A program made the translations under genes and the position numbers. A stretch of 42,380 nucleotides of DNA from an uncultured Collinsella sp. Its GTDB lineage: Bacteria; Actinomycetota; Coriobacteriia; Coriobacteriales; Coriobacteriaceae. The DNA lies in contig CAUADW010000008.1 in NCBI GenBank assembly GCA_958427895.1, forward strand, positions 1-42,380, written 5' to 3'. The notes beneath the pieces are model-generated. The model was given only the letters and a program-made list of their open reading frames with translations. It was not told where the DNA came from and did no database searches. Position 1 is the stretch's first letter, and each line of letters starts with the position of its first letter. Below are positions 18,833-26,361 of this stretch, piece by piece.

Positions 18833-19831
18833 ATGTCCGACTATCAGGGAAAGCGTTTTTCGGCTTCTCGGATTCCCGATCCAGCCAAGTCGGGAGCAGC
18901 CCGCGTGCCGCAGCAGGGTCGGATATCCTCTCCTCAGCAGCCACGCGCGCCGCGTCCCGTGACGCCGGCGAAGCATCGTCGTCAGGATGCACCTACTGCA
19001 TATCGCCCTTCGTCATACAGCACGGCCAAGAAGTCACCTCGCTCTTCGGCGCATGCCGCGCCATCGAGCTATACTGAGCCGCCGCGCAAAAAGCGCCGCT
19101 CCGTCATTCCCATTCTGCTCATCATCATCGGCATTGGCCTGATCGTTGCTGCGGCCGCCATCTTTATCAACGCACAGATTGGCTACAAGCAGGCGAGCGA
19201 GTCATATCAAAAAATCGAAAAGCAATATGTGAGCGACAAGGACGCCAGCGGCGTGCCGGTTATCGACTTCAATGCGCTTGCCCAGACAAATCCCGAGGTT
19301 GTTGGTTGGATTTACGCGCCCGGCACTAACATCAACTACCCCGTGGTGCAGACCAACAACAACTCCAAGTACCTCAACACGCTGTTCGACGGCACCGCCA
19401 ATGCCTCGGGAGCCATCTTCTTGGATAGCGACGACACCGCGCCGGGCATGGTGGATCAGCAGACCACGATTTACGGTCATCATATGAACGACGGTTCGAT
19501 GTTCAACGTGATTTCGGATACAACCGATCAGGCGACGTTCGACAGCATGGAATACGTGTACTACATCACGCGCGATGCGACGTATAAGTTGCGCCCGCTG
19601 GCGACCAAGGTGGTCGAGGACACGTATGCCAAGGCGCGCACGCCCAACTTTGAGGGCGATGACGGACTGAAGAATTACCTGTCCGAGATGCTCGACGATT
19701 CCTCTGCCGTGGCGAGTGATGCCACCGATCGTGTCGCTTCGGCAACCAAGGTCGTAACGCTTGTGACCTGTCGTTCGCTGTCATTTAGCAATACGCGCGC
19801 AGTCATGGTGCTCACGCCGGTCGAGGAATAA
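18833..19831 (+). CDS. Class B sortase
   Basis: The 332-residue protein has a long positively charged, Pro/Ser-rich cytoplasmic N-terminal region (about 1-90) and one membrane helix (about 92-114). The sortase domain has the catalytic His in YGHHM (His216/217), Cys313 in TLVTCRS and Arg322 in NTRAVMV. The LDSDD and helical insertion before the Cys motif suit class B rather than class A, C or E. Sortases link secreted proteins or pilins to the cell wall; no LPxTG-like substrate or pilin is nearby, so the substrate lies elsewhere. The ~90-residue disordered N-terminus is long for the family. AAGGAGAG precedes the ATG. Confidence 0.92.
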   Translation: MSDYQGKRFSASRIPDPAKSGAARVPQQGRISSPQQPRAPRPVTPAKHRRQDAPTAYRPSSYSTAKKSPRSSAHAAPSSYTEPPRKKRRSVIPILLIIIGIGLIVAAAAIFINAQIGYKQASESYQKIEKQYVSDKDASGVPVIDFNALAQTNPEVVGWIYAPGTNINYPVVQTNNNSKYLNTLFDGTANASGAIFLDSDDTAPGMVDQQTTIYGHHMNDGSMFNVISDTTDQATFDSMEYVYYITRDATYKLRPLATKVVEDTYAKARTPNFEGDDGLKNYLSEMLDDSSAVASDATDRVASATKVVTLVTCRSLSFSNTRAVMVLTPVEE

Positions 19832-19835
19832 AGTG

Positions 19836-19869
19836 TCCGGGAGTCCCGTCCCAAAAAGACTACCCCGGA
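19836..19869 (+). repeat. REP-like hairpin, GGGAC core
   Basis: TCCGGGAGTC (19836-19845) pairs with GACT-AC-CCCGGA (19858-19869, 2-base bulge). The loop, CGTCCCAAAAA, is GGGACG on the other strand. It lies between the sortase stop and the MoaE-like ribosome site. Confidence 0.55.
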
Positions 19870-19886
19870 AATCAAAAGGAGAAATG

Positions 19887-20303
19887 ATGCTTGAAAGTGG
19901 CAAATCGATGCCTTCGGTTGATGCCTGGCTGCGTGAAGCCAAGGCCGATGTTTCGGCGGCTGATTGTGGGATGTACCTGACACACAATGGCGTGGTGCGT
20001 GCGACGCCTAAGTCCGAGGTGCGTGGGGTCGAGACAGATGGTGTGGCGCCTGGACATAAGGTGGGCGGCATGGTGTTTGGCTTCGATGCCGAAAAGGTGC
20101 AGGCTGCTATCGAGGCAACGCGCGCGATGCCGGGTATCGGCTATGTGCGCGTGTGGCTGGCGAGCGGCGAGCTTACCGTGGGCGACGACATCATGCTCGT
20201 ACTCATTGGCGGAGACATTCGCCCGCATGTGGTCGACGCACTTCAGAAGCTTGTCGGCACCATCAAAAATGAGTGTGTGAGCGAGGTCGAGCGCGAGGCA
20301 TAG
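19887..20303 (+). CDS. MoaE-like molybdopterin synthase catalytic subunit homologue
   Basis: The 138-residue protein matches the general MoaE pattern in its second half: a strand-rich segment (YVRVWLASGELTVGDDIMLVLIGG) followed by a C-terminal helix. MoaE works with MoaD to insert sulfur during molybdenum cofactor synthesis. The usual HR and KKE catalytic basics are not obvious here, so it may be a divergent or repurposed homologue. The start at 19887 is five bases after AAAGGAG; an ATG at 19884 is too close to it. No other moa or mob genes are in the window. Confidence 0.55.
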   Translation: MLESGKSMPSVDAWLREAKADVSAADCGMYLTHNGVVRATPKSEVRGVETDGVAPGHKVGGMVFGFDAEKVQAAIEATRAMPGIGYVRVWLASGELTVGDDIMLVLIGGDIRPHVVDALQKLVGTIKNECVSEVEREA

Positions 20304-20335
20304 GACCTTGCGATCAATTCAAGTCCATCTACAGC

Positions 20336-20377
20336 AAAAGCCCACTGGCAGTTCAATCAGTCTGACAGCGGGCTTTT
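20336..20377. terminator. Bidirectional terminator between convergent genes
   Basis: AAAAGCCC (20336-20343) pairs with GGGCTTTT (20370-20377), with further CTG/CAG pairs inside. A tracts on one side and T tracts on the other serve both the MoaE-like gene and the minus-strand membrane protein. Confidence 0.85.
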
Positions 20378-20410
20378 CTATGCGTTGGAAAATCTCGGCA
20401 TTGCGTGGCG

Positions 20411-21640
20411 CTACACGCGCGTCGCATCCTTGGGGCTCATGGTCATGCTCTGGAAGCGGTTCTCCATGTAGTCGTTATCGAAATACTTGCCGTAGAACTG
20501 CGCGACGGGAATATCCGGCTCCGTGCCGTTGACGCGCTGGTACCAGTAGTCGAGCGACTGCAGCGTCATGACGCCGTCGACCAGCATAATGACGGTAAAG
20601 ATGACGGTAGCCGAGTAGCGACTCTTCCACGGAATCATGTTGATGAGCTTGAGCAGCCTCGGCAGCAGCAGCTTGATCCAGATAAGGCCACCCAGGCCCC
20701 ACAGGCAGGCAAAGCCCGTGCAGGTGCGTCCGCCCGTAAGGACGGCGAGTGGGTCGGGCATGCCGAACAGTTTCATGTGCGAGTAGCTCCACGACACCAC
20801 GCCAAATGAGGTCTGCATAAACCAGCCTACAAACACCTCGAAAGCGCCGCCGATCAGGGCACTTACCAGGAAAATGATCAGAGGATTCTTTTTATAGAAG
20901 CGGTTGAGCGCCATGGTCATGAGCACCGCGCCAAATCCGTAGATGGGGCTAAAGGGGCCAAATAGCATACCGGCCCGGTCCTGATAGACGCCGGGATCGA
21001 CGACGACCATATGCCAGACTTCCTCGAGAATGAGACCTAACACGCTGCAGACGAAGAATACCCAGAACAGGTTGAAGTAGTTGAGCTTGATGTAGCCCTC
21101 GCCGGTTTCGTCGCGGCCGAGCATCCCCTCGGCGGCGGCATCGCGGTCGAGCATCTCTTGCAGACGGCGCTGCAGTTCGCGCTCCTGGCGTAGCGTGGGG
21201 TCGACGGTGGCCGAAAGCGCGATGAGGATACCGAGCTGAATGGCGGGGCGCAGCAGGAAGGGTCCGATACCCTGGAGCATCACGTCAACTAAAAGCTCCA
21301 CGACGGTAAATGCGATGAGGACGTAAGACAGGCGGGCGGCATTGCGCCGCTGGTCCTTGATGAGGTCCAGGCCAAAGACGATCAAGATGATCGCGCTTGC
21401 CGCCGAGAGCATAATGCCGGCGACGATAAGGCCAACCGCGACCAGGGTGTTATCACCGAGCTTAGCGGCGGCGTTGCCGTTAATGAGTGCGGTGATGACC
21501 TGCCACATAAAGACGGCGACCGACGGGAGTGTGCCCACGCCGGACAGGATGCACAGGACGGCGTACACTTTAATGATGAGGGGAATCTTCTTGACCTCCG
21601 TGGCGCTGGGGACGCTGGGGTCGAGTTCGTTTCGATCCAT
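20411..21640 (-). CDS. PF06541-type putative ABC transporter permease, multi-pass membrane protein
   Basis: The 409-residue protein falls into two halves. Residues 1-165 hold about four hydrophobic helices. The second half has about six more and the signature RAGMLFGPFSPIYGFG of the CmpB-like/PF06541 membrane family, plus a Trp/Tyr-rich helix (SWSYSHMKLFG). The family name calls it an ABC permease, but no ATPase is adjacent and the function is unproven. The start ATG at 21640 follows GAGAAAGG on the minus strand. A 16-base palindrome, TCCTAG-GTTA-CTAGGA (21661-21676), lies just upstream in the divergent purF intergenic region. Confidence 0.75.
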   Translation of the reverse strand: MDRNELDPSVPSATEVKKIPLIIKVYAVLCILSGVGTLPSVAVFMWQVITALINGNAAAKLGDNTLVAVGLIVAGIMLSAASAIILIVFGLDLIKDQRRNAARLSYVLIAFTVVELLVDVMLQGIGPFLLRPAIQLGILIALSATVDPTLRQERELQRRLQEMLDRDAAAEGMLGRDETGEGYIKLNYFNLFWVFFVCSVLGLILEEVWHMVVVDPGVYQDRAGMLFGPFSPIYGFGAVLMTMALNRFYKKNPLIIFLVSALIGGAFEVFVGWFMQTSFGVVSWSYSHMKLFGMPDPLAVLTGGRTCTGFACLWGLGGLIWIKLLLPRLLKLINMIPWKSRYSATVIFTVIMLVDGVMTLQSLDYWYQRVNGTEPDIPVAQFYGKYFDNDYMENRFQSMTMSPKDATRV

Positions 21641-21660
21641 ACAGAACCTTTCTCGCTTTG

Positions 21661-21713
21661 TCCTAGGTTACTAGGATACGCCGCCGACCTGCTAAAAGAC
21701 AGGACGAACGTCC
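21661..21713. promoter_or_regulatory. Two palindromes in the divergent intergenic region
   Basis: TCCTAG-GTTA-CTAGGA (21661-21676) and GGACG-AA-CGTCC (21702-21713) are perfect inverted repeats 25 bases apart. They lie in the leader region of the minus-strand gene and upstream of purF, and could be operator sites. Confidence 0.35.
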
Positions 21714-21878
21714 CAATTGCAACTTTGCAATCCCCAACGGTGGACGCGGCGGCCATATGGGGGCGCGGGCGCTTGCACTGGGCAGACCAATAAAATGTTT
21801 GGCCGCAAAACGGATTATTAGCTCGGTGGGCTTTTAAAAAGCGCTGCTCATGCGCTGGGGAGCGCGTCGCGCCGTGCG

Positions 21879-21884
21879 TATAAT
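21879..21884 (+). promoter_or_regulatory. Candidate purF -10
   Basis: A perfect TATAAT lies 42 bases before the purF ATG in GC-rich surroundings. The -35 region (TGGGGA, 17 bases upstream) is poor, suggesting activator dependence or another factor. Confidence 0.5.
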
Positions 21885-21925
21885 AAGGCGGGTAACGCCA
21901 AAATACGAGGCTCTGAGGGGATGCC

Positions 21926-23596
21926 ATGTCTCAAGAAACCATCCGCGCGGCCGAGCGCGCCGCGGGACAGGTGAACGCCATGTCGACGTATGATCCGGAC
22001 TCCGACCAGCTGCATGAGGAATGCGGCGTTTTTGGTGTGTGGGCGCCCGATCGTGACGTGGCTCGACTGACGTACTTTGGCCTGCGTGCACTGCAGCACC
22101 GTGGCCAAGAATCGGCGGGAATCGCTGTTGGTGACGGCGGTACGGTTATGGTCCGCAAGGACCTGGGCCTGCTCGACCGCGTGTTCTCCAATGCCGACTT
22201 ATCGACGCTCTCCGGTCAGCTGGCCGTGGGTCATGTGCGCTATGGCACCGCCGGCGCCAAGAGCTGGGAAGCCTCTCAGCCGCACCTCTCTACCATCAAT
22301 AGCGTCATTATCGCGCTCGCGCACAACGGCACCCTCGTCAACACCGACGAGCTGCGCCGCCAGCTGATCGAGCTGGGCGTGCCGTTCCTCTCCAACTCGG
22401 ATTCCGAGGTCGCGACCAAACTCATCGGCTACTTTACTCAGCGTACTGGCCATCTGCGCGAGGGCATTCGCAAGACCATGGAGCTCGTGCGCGGCGGCTA
22501 CGCCATGACGCTCATCAACGAGCAGGCGCTCTACGCATTCCGCGACCCGCACGGCATTCGCCCGCTCGTGCTGGGCAAGCTCGTGGACGAGGGCCTGGAT
22601 CAGGCCGACGCCGCATCCGTTTCGCAGCTGCCGTCGCAGGACGGCGCCGCGACGGTCGACGCCACCACCCATGTCACCCGCGCCGGCGGCTGGGTCGTCG
22701 CCTCCGAGACTTGTGCGCTCGACATTGTGGGCGCTGAGTACGTCCGCGACGTCCGTCCCGGCGAGATTTTGCGCATCAGCGCCGAGGGCCTTGTGTCTGA
22801 GCAAGGCGTGCCTGCCGCCGAAGAGCCCGCTAACTGCATCTTTGAGCAGGTCTACTTCGCTCGCCCCGACTCCATCATGAACGGCAAGAGCGTCTACGCC
22901 TGCCGCTATGACATGGGTCGTCAGCTGGCACATGAGGAGCCCGTCGAGGCCGACCTGGTCATCGGCGTGCCCGACTCCGGCCTGCCGCCTGCGGAGGGTT
23001 ATTCGCACGAGAGCGGCATTCCCTTTGGCGAGGGCCTCATCAAGAATCGCTATGTGGGCCGTACGTTTATCGAGCCTACGCAGGAGCTGCGTGCCATGGG
23101 CGTGCGTATGAAGCTCAACCCGCTGCGCGACAACATCGAGGGCAAGCGCCTAGTCGTCATCGACGACTCCATCGTCCGCGGCACCACCATGGTGCAGCTC
23201 GTCAAGATGCTGCGCAACGCCGGCGCCAAGGAGATTCATATCCGCATCAACTCGCCCGAGGTCATCTGGCCGTGCTTCTACGGCATTGATACCGACGTGC
23301 AGTCGCAGCTTATCAGCGCCAACAAGACGGTCGACGAGATTTGCGAGTATATCGGCGCCGATTCGCTGGCCTTCCTTTCGGTCGAGGGCCTGCTGAAGGT
23401 CATGCCCAAGGGCGGTTACTGCGATGCGTGCTTTACCGGACGCTACCCCGTGGCGATTCCCGAGAGCTTTGGCCGCGACAAGTTCATGGAGGGCTTTAAG
23501 CCCCGCAACCTGGACAAGCCGCTGCACTTTGACGACGACGCCGTGGTCGAGAAATACGACGACCGCAGCTGGGAAGAGGAGCACGGCGAGGCCTAA
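21926..23596 (+). CDS. purF: Amidophosphoribosyltransferase
   Basis: This 556-residue enzyme commits PRPP to purine synthesis, forming phosphoribosylamine with glutamine as nitrogen donor. The mature N-terminal nucleophile would be Cys33 (EECGVFGV) after removal of a 32-residue propeptide. The glutaminase domain runs to about 280. The phosphoribosyltransferase domain has the PRPP loop VVIDDSIVRGTT. Cysteines in WPCFYG and the YCDACFTG pair match the oxygen-sensitive [4Fe-4S] type found in Bacillus-like enzymes. GAGGGG precedes the ATG. It is a longer-than-average member (often 470-510), with a Gln/Asp/Ala-rich insertion near 230-250. Confidence 0.96.
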   Translation: MSQETIRAAERAAGQVNAMSTYDPDSDQLHEECGVFGVWAPDRDVARLTYFGLRALQHRGQESAGIAVGDGGTVMVRKDLGLLDRVFSNADLSTLSGQLAVGHVRYGTAGAKSWEASQPHLSTINSVIIALAHNGTLVNTDELRRQLIELGVPFLSNSDSEVATKLIGYFTQRTGHLREGIRKTMELVRGGYAMTLINEQALYAFRDPHGIRPLVLGKLVDEGLDQADAASVSQLPSQDGAATVDATTHVTRAGGWVVASETCALDIVGAEYVRDVRPGEILRISAEGLVSEQGVPAAEEPANCIFEQVYFARPDSIMNGKSVYACRYDMGRQLAHEEPVEADLVIGVPDSGLPPAEGYSHESGIPFGEGLIKNRYVGRTFIEPTQELRAMGVRMKLNPLRDNIEGKRLVVIDDSIVRGTTMVQLVKMLRNAGAKEIHIRINSPEVIWPCFYGIDTDVQSQLISANKTVDEICEYIGADSLAFLSVEGLLKVMPKGGYCDACFTGRYPVAIPESFGRDKFMEGFKPRNLDKPLHFDDDAVVEKYDDRSWEEEHGEA

Positions 23597-23598
23597 AG

Positions 23599-23631
23599 CC
23601 TGCCATGTAGGGACAGGTTTATTTTGGTAGG
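23599..23631 (+). repeat. REP-like hairpin with the 13-base AGGGACAGGTTTA core
   Basis: CCTGCCA (23599-23605) pairs with TGGTAGG (23625-23631, one G-T). The core AGGGACAGGTTTA at 23609-23621 is identical to the loops at 34570-34582 and (inverted) 34734-34746. It starts three bases after the purF stop. Confidence 0.65.
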
Positions 23632-23752
23632 TTTTACCTGCTGTTTTGTTGATATGACGGCGCGTGCCGTTATGGCGTGCGCCGAAATGAACGCAACTAT
23701 GAGCACCGTTTGGTGCCTGTGCGGCAAACGGTAGTGGGAGAGGAAGGCTCAG

Positions 23753-24856
23753 ATGAGCGACAGCAAGCATGTGACGTACGAGGACGCCGGCGTCGATACC
23801 GCCGAGGGCGGCCGCGCCGTCGACGCTATTAAGCAGATGGTCAAGGACACCAACCGCCCCGAGGTTATCGGCGGCATCGGCGGCTTTGGTGGCCTGTTCT
23901 CGGCCGCCGCGCTTAAGGATATGGAAGACCCGATCCTGATCAGCGGCACCGACGGCGTGGGCACCAAACTCGTGCTCGCCCAGATCATGGACCGTCACGA
24001 GACGGTGGGCCAGGACCTGGTCGCCATGTGCGTCAATGACATTTTGGCTTCGGGCGCCGAGCCGCTGTTCTTCCTGGATTACGTTGCCATCGGTCACATT
24101 GAGGCCGAGCACATGGCAAAGATCATCAAGGGCGTGGCCGACGGCTGCAAGCTCGCGGGTTGCGCGCTCGTGGGCGGCGAGATGGCCGAGCACCCGGGCG
24201 TCATGGCCCCCGCCGATTACGACCTCGCCGGCTTTACCGTGGGTGTTGTCGATCGTCCCAAGATGCTCGACCCCGCGAACGTTCGCCCCGGCGATGTGAT
24301 CCTGGGCCTGCCTTCTACCGGCGTGCATTCCAACGGTTACTCGCTCGTGCGCAAGGTTATCGGTGTCGACGGCATCAAGCCGGGCACGCCCGACGCTGCC
24401 GCTAAGGTCGAGGAGCTGAGCCGTCCGCTCGAGGAGCTCGGCGGCGCTTCGCTGGCCGACGCTCTGCTGGCTCCCACGCGCATCTACGTCAAGCCGATTC
24501 TGGAGCTGCTCCGCGGTGGCGCCAACGTTCATGCCATTGCCCATATCACCGGCGGCGGTATTACCGAGAACCTCAACCGCGCGCTCGCCGACGACGTCGA
24601 TGCCGTGGTCATCCGCAACGGCGCCGAGATGGGCTGGGATGTTCCGCCCGTCATCACCTACGTGTCGCATCAGGCCGAGCTCGCGCCCAATGAGGCATGC
24701 AAGACCTTCAACATGGGCGTCGGCCTGTGCCTGATCGTCGCCCCCGAGGACGAGGCTGCCGTGACCGAGGCTCTGGTCGCGCTGGGCGAGAAGCCGTTCC
24801 GCGTGGGCGAGTGCGTCGAGGGTTCCGGTAAGGTCGTGTACTCCGATGAGCGCTAA
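23753..24856 (+). CDS. purM: Phosphoribosylformylglycinamidine cyclo-ligase (AIRS)
   Basis: The 367-residue enzyme closes the imidazole ring with ATP, giving AIR. Family marks include YEDAGVDTAEG at the N-terminus, GTDGVGTKL, the DLVAMCVNDILASGAEPLFFLDY block and VGGEMAEHPG. Size is slightly above the usual 340-350. The start ATG follows GAGAGGAAGG. purN overlaps its end by 11 bases in another frame, indicating coupled translation. Confidence 0.96.
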   Translation: MSDSKHVTYEDAGVDTAEGGRAVDAIKQMVKDTNRPEVIGGIGGFGGLFSAAALKDMEDPILISGTDGVGTKLVLAQIMDRHETVGQDLVAMCVNDILASGAEPLFFLDYVAIGHIEAEHMAKIIKGVADGCKLAGCALVGGEMAEHPGVMAPADYDLAGFTVGVVDRPKMLDPANVRPGDVILGLPSTGVHSNGYSLVRKVIGVDGIKPGTPDAAAKVEELSRPLEELGGASLADALLAPTRIYVKPILELLRGGANVHAIAHITGGGITENLNRALADDVDAVVIRNGAEMGWDVPPVITYVSHQAELAPNEACKTFNMGVGLCLIVAPEDEAAVTEALVALGEKPFRVGECVEGSGKVVYSDER

Positions 24857-25547
24857 CGAGCAGATGGCTGATGCCGAGGGCCTGGGCTTTGTGCCCTACA
24901 CCCGTCCGACCGGCACCGATACGGCCGAGCCGCTCAAGATCGGCGTGCTTATCAGCGGTTCGGGTACCAACCTGCAGGCGCTGATCGACCTGATCGCCGC
25001 CGGCAAGCTCAACGCCTCGATTGAGCTTGTGGTGTCGAGCCGTCCATCGGCTAAGGGCTTGCAGCGCGCCGAGCGTGCGGGTATCCAGACGCTCACGCTG
25101 TCCAAGGACGTCTATGCCGACCCCATCGCGGCCGACGAGATCATCGCGCATGAGCTGCTCGAGCGCGGCTGCGAGTACGTGGTGATGGCCGGTTACATGC
25201 GCATGGTGCACACGCCGCTGCTGGCGGCGTTCCCCAACCGCGTGGTCAACCTGCATCCGGCGCTGCTGCCGAGCTTTACCGGTGCCCATGCGATTGACGA
25301 TGCGTTTGCTCGCGGCGTCAAGGTGACCGGCGTGACCGTGCACTTTGCCAACGAGATTTACGACAACGGCCCCATCATCGCCCAGCGTGCACTGGCTGTC
25401 GAGGAGGGCTGGGACGTCGACACACTCGAGGAGCACATCCACGCGATCGAGCATGTGCTGTATCCCGAGGTCGTGCAAATGCTCGCCGACGGTCGCGTTC
25501 ACGTGCTGGAGAGCGGCAAGGTCGCAATTGATGCGCCTCGCGGCTAG
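24846..25547 (+). CDS. purN: Phosphoribosylglycinamide formyltransferase
   Basis: The 233-residue enzyme transfers a formyl group from 10-formyl-THF to GAR. The core is standard: IGVLISGSGTNLQALID at the start, AGYMRMVHTPLL, and the active-site HPALLPSFTGAHA with the later THFANEIYDNGPII region. It carries about 33 extra N-terminal residues compared with the usual ~200-residue enzyme. That extension exists only because translation starts inside purM (ATG at 24846); an internal start is possible but I see none with a better ribosome site. A terminator follows. Confidence 0.94.
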   Translation: MSANEQMADAEGLGFVPYTRPTGTDTAEPLKIGVLISGSGTNLQALIDLIAAGKLNASIELVVSSRPSAKGLQRAERAGIQTLTLSKDVYADPIAADEIIAHELLERGCEYVVMAGYMRMVHTPLLAAFPNRVVNLHPALLPSFTGAHAIDDAFARGVKVTGVTVHFANEIYDNGPIIAQRALAVEEGWDVDTLEEHIHAIEHVLYPEVVQMLADGRVHVLESGKVAIDAPRG

Positions 25548-25579
25548 TGGCGCACAGTACAATTTAGCCGAGTAGTCAG

Positions 25580-25622
25580 GGTGGTCATTGGCGCCAAGGC
25601 GCAAGTGGCCATCCTTTGTTTT
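25580..25622 (+). terminator. Rho-independent terminator after purMN
   Basis: A 16-bp stem (25580-25595 with 25598-25613: 12 Watson-Crick pairs, three G-T pairs and one mismatch) is followed by CTTTGTTTTA. Confidence 0.8.
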
Positions 25623-25626
25623 AGGT

Positions 25627-25679
25627 AGTCATTGGGGACGTTCTTAAACGACTAGTCGTTTAAGAACGTCCCAGGTGAC
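25627..25679. repeat. Perfect 38-bp palindrome: two inverted GGGAC units (REPIN-like)
   Basis: GGGACGTTCTTAAACGACT (25635-25653) is followed immediately by its exact reverse complement (25654-25672), with outer AGTCA/TGACT pairing. Each half is one GGGAC unit. It lies between the purN terminator and the PTS gene. Confidence 0.8.
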
Positions 25680-25699
25680 TAGGTGAGAGAGGTGAGCGT

Positions 25700-26164
25700 A
25701 TGGCGGATAACGAAGCACTGTTTACGCCTGAGCTGGTGTTTTTTGATTGGGAGTGTGCGACGCCGGATGAGATGTTCGCGCGGCTTGAGGGCGAGCTTGC
25801 ACCGCGTGGCTACATTTCGTCCGGTTGGCTTGACGCCGTTCGCGCACGCGAGGACGCCTATCCCACGGGCCTTGCCATGCCGGCGGCCAACATCGCTATC
25901 CCACACACCGACCCGGGGTTTGTGGCTAAGCCCTATATCGCGGTGGTAAAGCCCGCCGCGCCCGTCACATTCAATGCTATGGCGGGCATGGGCGCCCCCG
26001 TGCCCGCGCAGATTACTATCAATCTGGGCATTGCCGAGCCGGGCGGCCAGGTCGAGGCCCTGCAAGCGCTTATGAATATCTTTATGGATGCCGACGCCGC
26101 AGCCGATGTACTCGGCCAGACCACGTGCCAAGACATGGTCGACGCCATCCGCCGTCACTTTTAA
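25700..26164 (+). CDS. PTS EIIA domain protein (fructose/galactitol/nitrogen type)
   Basis: The 154-residue single-domain protein is of the EIIA-2 (mannitol/fructose/Ntr) fold. The phosphorylatable His69 is in AIPHTDP, preceded by the conserved RE(D/E)AYPTGLA region. The neighbouring VVKPAAPVTFNAMAG segment and the helical C-terminus fit. Such proteins carry phosphate from HPr to a sugar EIIB, or have a regulatory role. No EIIB/EIIC is adjacent, so it is an orphan here and could be regulatory or serve a distant transporter. GAGAGAGGTGAG precedes the ATG. Confidence 0.85.
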   Translation: MADNEALFTPELVFFDWECATPDEMFARLEGELAPRGYISSGWLDAVRAREDAYPTGLAMPAANIAIPHTDPGFVAKPYIAVVKPAAPVTFNAMAGMGAPVPAQITINLGIAEPGGQVEALQALMNIFMDADAAADVLGQTTCQDMVDAIRRHF

Positions 26165-26178
26165 GGTGGAGCTAAACC

Positions 26179-26294
26179 GGCACCTGGGGACGTTCCTTAT
26201 GTGCCAGCACTTGGGGACGGTCCCTAACTGCCGGCTGCCAGTGCTGTCCCCTTTGCACCAAAATGGTGCAGATTAACCTGTCCCCCATGCACCA
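26179..26294. repeat. Cluster of four GGGAC-core REP-like units
   Basis: In 116 bases: GGCAC/GTGCC (26179-26183 with 26201-26205) around CTGGGGACGTTCC; AGCACT/AGTGCT (26206-26211 with 26240-26245) around GGGGACGGTCCC; an inverted GTCCCC core at 26246-26251; and TGGTGCA/TGCACCA (26264-26270 with 26288-26294) around AACCTGTCCCCC. TGCACCA at 26254-26260 can also pair with TGGTGCA, giving alternative folds. Confidence 0.65.
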
Positions 26295-26361
26295 GGTGTG
26301 TCGCGGGGGCCGCGTTGTGACACAATGGCGTTTGTTCGATTCGTGATGCGAAAGGCCAACT

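Noticed and set aside
26179..26294. CRISPR array
   Set aside because: Repeat units are palindromic, unequal in length, alternate in orientation, and lack regular unique spacers.
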